NCBI GenBank assembly: GCA_963995505.1
Contig: OZ023182.1
Location: 7,184,707 to 7,248,706 of the forward strand
Reading direction: 5' to 3'
DNA: 64,000 nt
DNA from: Hypericum androsaemum
Taxonomy: Eukaryota; Streptophyta; Magnoliopsida; Malpighiales; Hypericaceae
The position numbers and the translations under genes were made by a program. Of the stretch, positions 1-9,500 are shown piece by piece. Positions within the stretch are counted from its first letter, which is position 1. Each line of letters starts with the position of its first letter. The notes under the pieces were generated by a model that was given only the letters and a program-made list of their open reading frames with translations, searched no databases and was not told the origin of the DNA.

Positions 1-644
1 TATACCGCAAGCGGCTTCCTTGATCACTTGGAGAATTTTTTAAGTATCCTCCTCCCAAGAAAGACCCATAACAATAGCAAGTCTCCACGCCTCAGCAGAA
101 AGCTCCGCATGAAGCGCCTAATCTTGCTCCTCCATGCCGGCTATGCCAGCTATATTTCGAGATACATATTGGTTGAGAGTTATCGACGATTTCCAATTTT
201 CGGCACTATGAATAAAAAAGATGGAGCAACACCAGAATGCCTAATTATATGAGTATCATTTAGATATTTGCCGCGTACGGAAATAAATTATCGAAAACTA
301 GGACGAATTGAATTAAGGCGCTTCAAGTATTTTTAGATTAAAAAAAAGTATTTTTAAATTTTACTGACCACCTTTCTCTAAAAAATAAAATTCTATTATT
401 TTCTGTACAATATGGAAAGCATAAAAACAATTTCAGTATCCCATACCAAAATATTTTGGTTCGGAACTGCCATTAAAGTTTATCTAAAATTTGTTGTTTT
501 ATATTTAGTACAGAGTATCCGTTTATTCGAGGTTGGATAGAGGAAAAAAAGAATAAAATTTGGACGGCTGAAAATACAAGACTTTCTTCCTTGTTTACAT
601 ATATTCCCATTTTGCCCTTCTAATTACGTGATGAGCGTTCTCTT
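1..644. other. intergenic, possible retroelement debris
   Basis: No intact gene is seen. The minus-strand translation of roughly 30-170 contains a stretch around AEAWRLAIVMGLSWEED followed by a stop, which loosely resembles the acidic-helix part of plant retroelement RNase H domains. The match is too short and too broken to be a firm call. The remainder, 250-640, is AT-rich and featureless. Confidence 0.25.
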
Positions 645-792
645 CTACCTTCCGCTCCCACACCCCATGATCGTCCCAAACAACATGGACGACCCAAAAC
701 CAGCAATAAAGAGGTGGTCGATATCCCCCTTCCCAAATTTATACTGACTGTACAGATAATAAACATAAGGACCCTGCAACCAATCCCCATCT
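645..792 (-). pseudogene. MFSD5-type (molybdate-anion transporter family) gene fragment
   Basis: The minus-strand reading contains DWLQGPYVYYLYSQYKFGKG followed by IDHLFIAGFGSSMLFGTIMG, which I recognise as the first transmembrane region of the plant MFSD5-like major facilitator family (DUF791; the Chlamydomonas member was named MOT2). Only about 48 residues of one exon remain. Upstream on the minus strand is a pyrimidine-rich run ending in ttttctgcaaag, which looks like a decayed splice acceptor. The reading runs out at an unrelated stop. It lies about 250 bp from a broken MULE transposase, so it may be a fragment captured by that transposon. It cannot encode a working transporter. Confidence 0.6.
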
Positions 793-1031
793 TTGCAGAA
801 AATGATCATACATGAAAAACATAAACAAGATTCCCCCACCGAACAACAAACATCAATCATCCAAAGTTCCCTTAGCGTTAGAGATCTGTTTGAGAAAGCA
901 AGCGGTGAGTCACAATATGCTTCAACTATTTCATATACACTTTTTGTGTATTTTCTCCAGGGTATATAAAAGCAACCATAAGACTATGTATTAAAGCGTA
1001 ATTCACCAACTGTTGGAAAAGAGGTGAGGAG

Positions 1032-1340
1032 GTGGATGCAGAGGTTCGTGAGATTGGCTTTGGTGAAGAGGTAGAAGAGGAGGTTCCTGAGGTTGACTTT
1101 GCTAAAGGGGTAGAAGATGAGGTTTCTGATGTTGGCGGCTTTGCTGAAGGGGCAGAAGAGAAGGTTCCTGATGTTGGCTTTGCTGAAGAGGTTGTGGAGG
1201 AGGTTCCTAATGTTGGCTATGCTGAAGAGGTTATGGAGGAGGATGAAGAGGAGGTTGATGAGTTCATGTTTGCTGAAGAGGTCATTGAGGAGGATGATGA
1301 CAAGGTTGATGGGTTCATATTTGATGAAGAGGTTGGTGGT
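1032..1340 (+). repeat. degenerate acidic coding minisatellite
   Basis: Five to six imperfect units of about 50-60 bp, each built around 'tttgctgaagaggt...gaggaggttcctgatgttgg', translate to repeated FAEEV-EEVP-VG blocks. The array is confined to the 5' part of the MULE transposase remnant. Confidence 0.6.
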
Positions 1341-1780
1341 GGCTCTAGTGATGTCATATAAAGCATATTTTCTGATGAATTGTCATATAATACGCTGAGT
1401 GGTGATGAAGATGCTGAAGAGGTTGAGGAGGTAAGTCATGAGGCTAATGCAGAGAAGAAAAATGGAGATGAAAGTTCATATTTTGATGATGTGGATTGTG
1501 ATAACAAGGCTGTTAGAGATAGTGATACATATGATGATCATATTGAGGATCAAAATCTGCGCAGGAGGGCAAATAAGAAGATGAAGATGGACCCAGTGAT
1601 TGATTCTGATGGGACACCATTTCATGTTCAGAGGGGACATGAGATACAATTTGCAGTATGCCCGTTTTTTAAAAACGCGGGAGAATTTAGGAATATATTA
1701 AAGGACTATGTCATCAAAGGCATGTACAATATTAAGTTTATCAAGAATGACTCACTGCGGGTAACAACAACTTGTATGAG

Positions 1781-1859
1781 AGAGTCACCAATTGTAGATC
1801 TACTGGACAAGCTAAGATCAAAGAGTTACCAATTATAGATCTATTGGACAAACTAAGAT
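1781..1859 (+). repeat. 41-bp tandem duplication in transposase remnant
   Basis: Units start at 1781 (agagtcaccaattgtagatc) and 1822 (agagttaccaattatagatc) and differ at a few bases. The 41-bp period is not a multiple of three, so it shifts the transposase frame. Confidence 0.85.
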
Positions 1860-1969
1860 AGAAGATGATGAGCAGGCAGCACAAGAGATACTTGATGACT
1901 TCTCAGTGTCATACAAATATTTCTCCAAATGTGATGAAGAAGTTAAGAAAGTTGAGTTCTGAGTACAGG

Positions 1970-2841
1970 TAGGGATGGCAATTTGATCATTATCCTAAGG
2001 GTCTACCCGGATCTAGACCCGAAGGGTCTAGGACCCGTTGACTTTGACCGAGTCTAGACCCGGATCCTGCCCGGATCCTTATTTTTTAAAAAGATAAAGG
2101 CATGGATATGGACACATAGGATCCTATCCAATTTTTTAAAATAATTAAAATAATATATATAAATAATTGATTACTAAAGTTAGTACCAAATTCTCATCAC
2201 AACCTACCCAATTTGGAATTTTTTTATAAGTAAATTTATTCATCTAAGTTGGTATAAATACCACAGTAACAAAATACCAAAGTTACATCTTAATTGGTTA
2301 AGGATACCAATTATCAAATATAAGATATTACAACTGGTAAAGAACGTGAACACCTATTCAACCAAAAGAAACACATGTTAAGTAGGTTCCAATTGATGCC
2401 CTTGATGCTTTAAATATCCAAGAGAAACTAACAAATTGTCAAAGGTGGAATGATGAAGAACGTTTAACCTACATAATGTTAATTCAACCTTCTAATATAT
2501 TCTACCCTTCAATTTTCATATTAATTTGTAGTTTTTATTTATTAATTTATTTTATTTTTTATATTGACTTACTTTAGCAAAAAAAATAAATTACATTCAC
2601 ATTTTTCTAGTGCTTCGCTATTGCGAACAAGTATGGTTTAATTTTTAAAAAATTATTTAATTTTTAAATAATACGGACCTGTGGGTCGCCCTGATCCTGC
2701 CCAATTTTTTAGGACCCGAATCCTACCCAGATCCTTATTTTTAAAGAGGATAAGGGTAAAGATCTGGGTCGACCTTCACAAAAGAGGGCAAGGATCCGGG
2801 TCCTATAGATCTTACCAGGATCCTGCCCATTGCCATTCCTA
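1970..2841. mobile_element. non-autonomous hAT-superfamily element
   Basis: The element begins TAGGGATGGCAAT and ends ATTGCCATTCCTA, terminal inverted repeats matching at 12 of 13 bases and typical of plant hAT elements. It is flanked on both sides by the identical 8-bp sequence AGTACAGG (1962-1969 and 2842-2849), the target duplication length expected for hAT. The subterminal regions are rich in inverted 'acccggatcc' and 'ggatccgggt' motifs, as expected for transposase binding sites. The 872-bp interior is AT-rich and has no transposase. Excising it with one target copy restores a continuous MULE reading (SEYR to KCKIILARN), so it inserted after the MULE fragment. Confidence 0.9.
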
Positions 2842-3010
2842 AGTACAGGAAATGCAAGATCATTCTTGCAAGAAACTTTGAGACATAGATTTAAGGCAAG
2901 ATCAGACTTTTGGCAAAGTTAGCTTACTCCTTCAACAGATCTTTTATCATCTTCAAATCTTCCACAATCTCGTCATTAGACATTCTTAAACACGCACCAT
3001 CCATAACAAA

Positions 3011-3196
3011 TTATTTTTCCCATTGCAAGCACCATTGAAGCCAACAACAGTTATTCTTCGCACAACTATAGTACAAACATCCCTTTTTTTCACTCTCTGA
3101 AATTTTGACCAAAGCATGAACACCGCACTTGCAATCAATATTATTGTACATCACACCATCATCGAAATCATATGATGCATTTGAAGGAGACATGGC
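3011..3196 (-). pseudogene. GRF-type zinc-finger fragment
   Basis: A short minus-strand reading starts at MSPSNASYDF and contains CKCGVHALVKISESEKKG, then YYSC, NNCCWLQW. This spacing of C-x-C-G, a later C and a terminal W matches the GRF zinc finger, a single-stranded nucleic-acid binding module common in small plant ORFs near transposons. Only about 60 residues are present and no promoter or intron is evident. It may be the exon of a small gene or a relic; I favour a relic. Confidence 0.45.
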
Positions 3197-3704
3197 TTTA
3201 AGCTTCGTTATTTTTTGGATTATTATTTGACTGAGGGGCAATTGGGTCATTTCAGGTGCCTCCTCGTTAGAGAAATTTCACAATTCCGACAGCAGGGACC
3301 TCGGAGTTCAATAAAAATAAACCAGGGGACCAAAATTTTGATTTCAGAATAGCAGAGACTAAAATAGTAATTTAGACAAACTCCAAGAATCTGAAGACAA
3401 TTTATCATTTTAAAATTCATGGTCCATACCAAAAAATAATACCATCTTATAAAAAATTTTGGAGAGCAGTTCGATCGGTTGGCCTCAACTAAATTATCTA
3501 AAATCTATTTAATAATGTGTTCCAAGCACTCGAATTTTTAATATGATTAAATTAGAAAATTATTTTGTAATTGGTCAATTATTTGTTGTTGGTAAAAGAT
3601 GGAATAGGCTGACCAAAATTCCTTTAAATGACTCGCTCCCCTCTACGCCTTCTCTCACTTCAGGAAAAACCAAACACAACAAAAAGTTCCTGACGGCTTC
3701 AGCA

Positions 3705-5108
3705 ATGGAACCCCAAAGCCAACGCCTACCAGTCAGGATCACCAACAGACAAGATACCTCCGAAACACCCACTTCGATTCCCGAACCCACCTTCCTCGGC
3801 AAGCTGAAATCCAACCTGGTCTTCAAATCGAAATGGGCAGAAGTCAACGGTGCAATGGGGGACTTAGGCACCTACATACCAATAGTCCTGGCCCTGACGC
3901 TCGCCACCAACTTGAACCTGGGCACCACACTCATCTTCACCGGCGTGTACAACATCGTGACGGGTGTCGTGTATGGTGTTCCGATGCCGGTCCAGCCCAT
4001 GAAGTCCATAGCAGCCGAGGCGATCTCGAATAGCGAGGAGTTCGGAGTCCCTGAGATCATGGCCGCAGGGATTCTCACCGGTGGGATACTCCTTGTGTTG
4101 GGGGTCACAGGGCTAATGCAGATTGCTTACAGGGTTATACCTCTGCCTGTGGTTAGAGGGATCCAGGTCTCACAAGGGTTGTCCTTTGCTATGACAGCTG
4201 TGAAGTATGTCAGGAAAGTTCAGGATTTTTCGAAGTCGAAGTCCGGAGGGAGCAGGGAGTGGTTGGGATTGGATGGTCTGGTTTTGGCTCTTGTTTGTGC
4301 TTGTTTTGTTGTTTTGGTTAGTGGGGCTGGTGAGGAGGAGGAGGAGGGGGAGGAAGAAAGGGGTGTGGTTGATGGTGGTGAAGGGAAAAAGAAGAGGTCT
4401 TTGAGGAGGATTATGGCCTCGCTTCCTTCTGCTTTTATGGTTTTTGTACTTGGAGTTGTGTTGGCTTTTGTAAGGAAGCCTGATGTGGTACATGACATTA
4501 AGTTTGGACCATCTTCTATCGGAGTTGTGAAGATTTCTAAGCATGCATGGAAGCAAGGGTTCATAAAGGGAACAATCCCTCAGCTTCCATTGTCCATACT
4601 GAACTCTGTTATAGCTGTTTGCAAGTTGTCATCTGATCTCTTCCCCGGGAAGGAGTTCTCGGCCACCTCGGTTTCCGTGACGGTGGGGCTAATGAACGTC
4701 GTGGGCTGCTGGTTTGGAGCAATGCCTTGTTGCCATGGTGCGGGTGGACTAGCTGGCCAGTACAAGTTCGGAGGCAGGAGCGGAGGGTGCGTGGCCCTGT
4801 TGGGTGCAGCCAAGTTGGTGCTTGGTCTGGTCCTGGGAAGTTCACTGGTCACTGTTCTGAACCAGTTCCCAGTTGGGGTCTTGGGGGTGTTGCTGCTGTT
4901 TGCTGGGATAGAATTGGCTATGGCTGCAAGGGACATGAACACCAAAGAGGAGTCCTTTGTGATGCTCATATGCACTGCTGTTTCACTTGTGGGTTCAAGT
5001 GCTGCACTTGGATTCCTCTGTGGGATGGCTGTGCATCTGCTTCTCAAGCTGAGGAGTTGGCGCCGGGGCCAATCCGTATCCGCCATGTGGACTCACTGGA
5101 CTCCATAG
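3705..5108 (+). CDS. MOT1: molybdate transporter MOT1 (SULTR5 family)
   Basis: This is a single-exon gene of 467 residues, close to the roughly 460 of Arabidopsis MOT1. It is a membrane carrier of the SLC26/sulfate-transporter superfamily, subgroup SULTR5, which moves molybdate for molybdenum-cofactor synthesis. Diagnostic stretches are NGAMGDLGTYIPIVLALTLA (early first helix), GVPMPVQPMKSIAAEAI (the MOT1 signature PVQPMK) and MPCCHGAGGLAGQYKFGG (second signature). About ten hydrophobic segments follow. The family's C-terminal STAS domain is absent, as usual for MOT1. I chose the ATG at 3705 because the preceding in-frame codons from 3543 are AT-rich and unlike protein. An unusually long acidic loop (residues about 206-220, seven glutamates in a row of nine) interrupts the middle. 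Subcellular site (plasma membrane, mitochondrion or vacuole) cannot be told from sequence. Confidence 0.93.
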   Translation: MEPQSQRLPVRITNRQDTSETPTSIPEPTFLGKLKSNLVFKSKWAEVNGAMGDLGTYIPIVLALTLATNLNLGTTLIFTGVYNIVTGVVYGVPMPVQPMKSIAAEAISNSEEFGVPEIMAAGILTGGILLVLGVTGLMQIAYRVIPLPVVRGIQVSQGLSFAMTAVKYVRKVQDFSKSKSGGSREWLGLDGLVLALVCACFVVLVSGAGEEEEEGEEERGVVDGGEGKKKRSLRRIMASLPSAFMVFVLGVVLAFVRKPDVVHDIKFGPSSIGVVKISKHAWKQGFIKGTIPQLPLSILNSVIAVCKLSSDLFPGKEFSATSVSVTVGLMNVVGCWFGAMPCCHGAGGLAGQYKFGGRSGGCVALLGAAKLVLGLVLGSSLVTVLNQFPVGVLGVLLLFAGIELAMAARDMNTKEESFVMLICTAVSLVGSSAALGFLCGMAVHLLLKLRSWRRGQSVSAMWTHWTP

Positions 5109-6519
5109 ATCAACTCTGTATCTGTTTCCTAAATGTAAATGGCCTTTTCGGTTAGGCCGATGCACTGTATTATTGCTTGCAGCAACCAGTAAAAAAAAAA
5201 AAAAAGGGAGTTTCTGAAGTTGAATGGTAATATGGCGTGAACTTTGTTCCACCCTTCTGTAAGCAATGACACAATTTCATACATGCAAGTTGTTGATTTT
5301 TATTTGCGTCCCGCTTTATTCGAACACAATGGATCGAATAATCAGAAATTTGAGTCGGGTAGAACCGCACAGTCGGGAAATATTTTGCCTACCGATAATA
5401 CGGTTCAAATGATGGGTTGAGAATAAGGGTTCTTTCAAGGGCACCGATGATACCATATGTCATTCCACTTCGTCTGATTTCCTTACCATTGGAAATGGGC
5501 GAGGAGCTTTAATGCAGTTAAAAGAAAAACTCCCTCAGAAGTCTCTGGCTCTGACAGTTCTCTTAAATTCACAACTGCACCTGTTGCCTGCCGTTTTCAT
5601 GTCAGGTTTTTAGTTGATCCCAAAAACAGCAACCAACTCAAAATTTGATAGAATTTTTCGCACTTAAACAAGCCCACCACTTTTGTAGCTAACAATTTGA
5701 TAATCTCAACTCTAAATATCGGTCAAAATCTGAATCTATAGAACATAAAAAGAATGGCACATATGTTCAAGTCTCTTTCTACTTGCATCTATTGCATCTT
5801 CAAGTTCACTCTAGAACTCTCAAAATCACACTGATAAGATAAATTAAGCAACTCCATCTTGTGTGTCTTTAAAGCAGAGTTACAAGAAGAGTTGAAACAA
5901 TCAGACATGAGCCAACTCCCAAATCCATCACCCAAAATAGCCATATATATCATCAAGGAGAGAGAACACATCAGAGTTTTCTAAAATCTCTACCTCTAAT
6001 GAATTGCTCTGAGATCTAATAAGCTAGTTACTTACAGAAAATTTTCTTCCCCTTTAGAGAGAGCATTCTGGTGGATTCATATCTAAACTAGTGGATGCTA
6101 ATAATCATTCTGACATGATTAAAAGCGCGACTGGTAGTTTTGGCCACCATGATTACTGAGAAAGAAAGAAGAGGGACAAAAGGAGAAAAAAATCTGTACA
6201 AGATCAGCAGCCAAAATTCCACAAACCCCCTTACCCGCAGCACTGCTGGGATAGAAACCTAGAGAGCGAAAAATCTTAGTCGTCAAGACTGCCCCACCCG
6301 AAGGACAGCAGGAGAATATCCTTCTTCAACTTCAAGCCACAGCCCTCCCCGATAAAAGCCCCAAGGGTGTAAAAGCAATGGTTACTTGACAAATTTACTC
6401 GACGTCTTGGGGGAGCACCCATGTTTCCAAAAAACAGCATGATGTCCATAACTGGAATCAGCAGTGAAGATATGGGCAAACTGAAGAGACTAGTCAACTC
6501 TTCACTTCTCTTTATCGGT
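5109..6519. other. convergent intergenic region between MOT1 and EPCR gene
   Basis: This holds the 3' flank of MOT1, with a 15-base A tract at about 5190-5204, and the 3' untranslated region of the minus-strand EPCR gene (roughly 6250-6519). Nothing else coding was recognised. Confidence 0.5.
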
Positions 6520-9500
6520 TTATCCATCGCTATTTACATCCTCGGAAGAAGCTTTCATTGATTCAGCAGTCATCAGAGCAACTACAGCTTTATGAATTGC
6601 CAAATCTGCTCTATATAGCAATCTCTGAGCCCTTTCTCTCTTAAGTTTAGCCAAGTTAACAGCATGTTGAGCTGCACCAGAAGCGCCACGTAACCTGAAT
6701 TCATCAGAATCAGGATCATCAAGTTGTTCCGGGATGTGCTTTGACACATCATAGTATGGCCGCTGCCTTGGCGACTCAAAATAATCCATGTCCAACCAGT
6801 GGTACCCATTTCTGTTGTCAAACATTCTTTGGTTGCCAGAAGAAACCATCAGTCTGTCATTAAAAGAAGCAAACTTCCTTGACTTACTTCTTTGAAGTTT
6901 ATGAAAATTCCTATCACCATCGAAGGAGACCCCAGAACCAGCAGCATCCCGATGTGAAATCACCCTTGGGAACATCTGAGGATATGGTAATTCCTCAAGT
7001 AACTCATAGGAATATCGTTCATCCCAAAATGCAAAGTCATTTGCTCTCCTCCCTGGTGCAACAAATAGAGCCAGATCAAGCACTGATCTTGTTTAAATAA
7101 TTGGTTGAAACCAATGAAGGAAGGACTTAAAATGGCTTAAGAAAGTACCATTAGAATGAAAGCCATCATGATCTCCACTGAAAAAATTGCTTTGCCCAGC
7201 AACAGAAATTTTCCTATGTGATCGTTGTTTTGAACCTTTGTTGAGCAGTTCCAGCCCCCGGGGTTTCAAACAGAAAGCAAACATCAGAGGCTTCTCAATT
7301 GATGCAACCTTTTCATGTCGGCCATGTAGCATGATAGCACTGTTTTTGGTCAATGCTAGCTCCCATTCCTTCACTTCTTGTTGATACTTTTCCCAAAGTG
7401 GCGGCTGTGCCAAAACCAAACCCAAGAATTCATTTAAAGTCAAAAGAGAACTACATGTAAAAACAAATGCATAATTACACATAAGCACAACAAGAAACAA
7501 AAATATGAAATCATCAAATACTCGCATTCCCCAATATCGACACAACTGCTCCAACTTGTACAATGAGCTTGCAAAAAGCTGACCACCACCCCAAAAGACC
7601 ATCACAAGCATCGTGGAAGAGTAGGAAGACAGCTGGCAAGGGATGCACTCTTTAAATCAACCCAAGTTAACCTCATTATGTCGCATTGGAAAACCTTTTT
7701 GTGAATATTTAAAATAGATTTTAATTATTAAACCAGTATACCTCCTTGGAGCTTAACCATTGTCTAACCAAAAAGTAGTTCTATTCATCATGAATAGTTG
7801 AATTCCTGTTCATTTATACTTCTACCTAAGAAGAGAAGAAGATCCTATAAAGTATACAACACACATGACCCTTTCCCTCTTCCATTACAGATAAAGGTCA
7901 TGTTCTCCATTCAAACATTAGGTCAGATAGCACTACCATACATTTCGTTATCCCTTGGATTTCAATGATGACGAATCACAGGAATTGGGATAACAAGTCA
8001 GAGGAGGGATATTCATGAAAGGCTATTACCATCTTTTTAAGGGAAAGGCTATTGTCATCGTGATCCCACTAAAATCAGCAGTCAGTTATCAATGAATGAA
8101 ACACATATTAAACACACAAAAGAAACCAGAAGGTACCTGAAGGTGACGGATTAAAGGCATCCCCTTCTTTTGCCTCTTCTGCTGCCAATACTCGTGAATG
8201 ATTTTAGTTACTTCAATGGGCGCAACTCCAGCCATGAAATCTTCTATCTCATCTGCTGTAAGCTGGTCACGCTGTTGGGAGTAAGCCACCTTCTCAAACT
8301 TGTCCATAATCTTTTCAAACATTTCCCAAGGAATCCTGCTCTCAGCTCCAGATGAAGTCTGGGTTCTCAACATCCATTCCTCGTCATCGCTATCCAAGTC
8401 ATATAACACCTTTGAAGGATTCAAAGCCATCTCCACATCTGTTTCAACCTGCCTGAAATACTTCAAACTTCTGAAAAATGGCACTTCAACTCCTTTCTCA
8501 TCATCTTCGATCAATCGAACCCCAGGAATAGGAATATTTTTTACTGATGCAGCTCGGATGTTCCTATTGTAGCATTCTTCATGCATCTCTTTGAACAGAG
8601 CCCACTGACTCCTATCAGTGAATTCCAACACCCAATCCTTCCCACCCTTCCACATCATAGCATGTGTATACCGGTTGGTTGAACCAGGCTGCAGAAATTG
8701 ATGTGCCTTGTACGAGAACTTGGTGGACCCAGAAACTTTAACTGCTAGTCTCCACTCATTATGATCAAAGAGCTGAAGGACAACTTGTGCTCCACATTCT
8801 CTCCATCCTCTATCACCAAGTGTCACTAGCACATTTGCGACACAAGAAAGCGACTCAAAGTTTCTCTCGGGACCTTTAGAGCCCTCATGCAGCTTCTTAT
8901 CGTAGAGGGTCCGAATTCTCTTGTTAGGAAGCCCTTTCAAATGATGGTTTCTATTCTTTGAGCCATAATCAAAGCCGCTGACAGGCAGCGTGTAAGAAAC
9001 CTGTGTACGTGGCTTCTTAGGTCCAGTGGTAAAGTTATTCTGGAGAAACTCGCCTCTAGCTTCTGACCACCCATGGGAAAGGGAGCCAAAGGAAGCAGAA
9101 TTATTTCTGTTCCTATGCCAGGAGCTTCTTCGAGCAGTGGGGTTGGGGCTGGGTATCACTCCACCACTCATATCCCAAGACAAATCAGTATGTGGCTGAG
9201 CTCCATCCAATTGATCAGAACCAGTTTCATGTTTTTCAAATGAGGGAACATCGATGGTGATTCCATCCTGATAATGAGGTACACAGTCAGGCTTACTTCC
9301 GTCACCTAACGCCTGTGGCAACGAATCAGCCTGCTCTGAATCTCCATTTATGCATTGCTGGTTGAGGTTGGGGACAAAGGAATCAACATGCAAATTTGAA
9401 GGACTGCTGGTTATGGCTGGGGCAGCATAAGTTTCAGCGTCATCAATACCAATTTGGTGCATTCCAGAGGACCTTACTCCTGCCGGCTGAGAGCCATCAA

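Larger units (their letters stand above)
1032..1960 (+). pseudogene. broken MULE (MuDR-type) transposase, N-terminal part
   Basis: One reading frame runs from about 1032 with a TAA at 1359-1361 and a TAG at 1836-1838. The first half is a degenerate acidic repeat (units like VGFAEEVVEEVPN). The second half (about 1620-1780) ends in a segment with FAVCPFFKNAGEFRNILKDY, IKFIKND and RVTTTC, matching the MuDR DNA-binding/N-terminal domain (PF03108 type). A 41-bp tandem duplication (1781-1818 and 1822-1859) shifts the frame and creates the second stop. The coding trace continues after it (QAAQEILDDFSVSYKYFSKC in another frame) and is then interrupted by the hAT element at 1970. Downstream of that insertion the trace resumes with KCKIILARN. 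The catalytic domain is absent, so this is a dead fragment. Confidence 0.65.
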
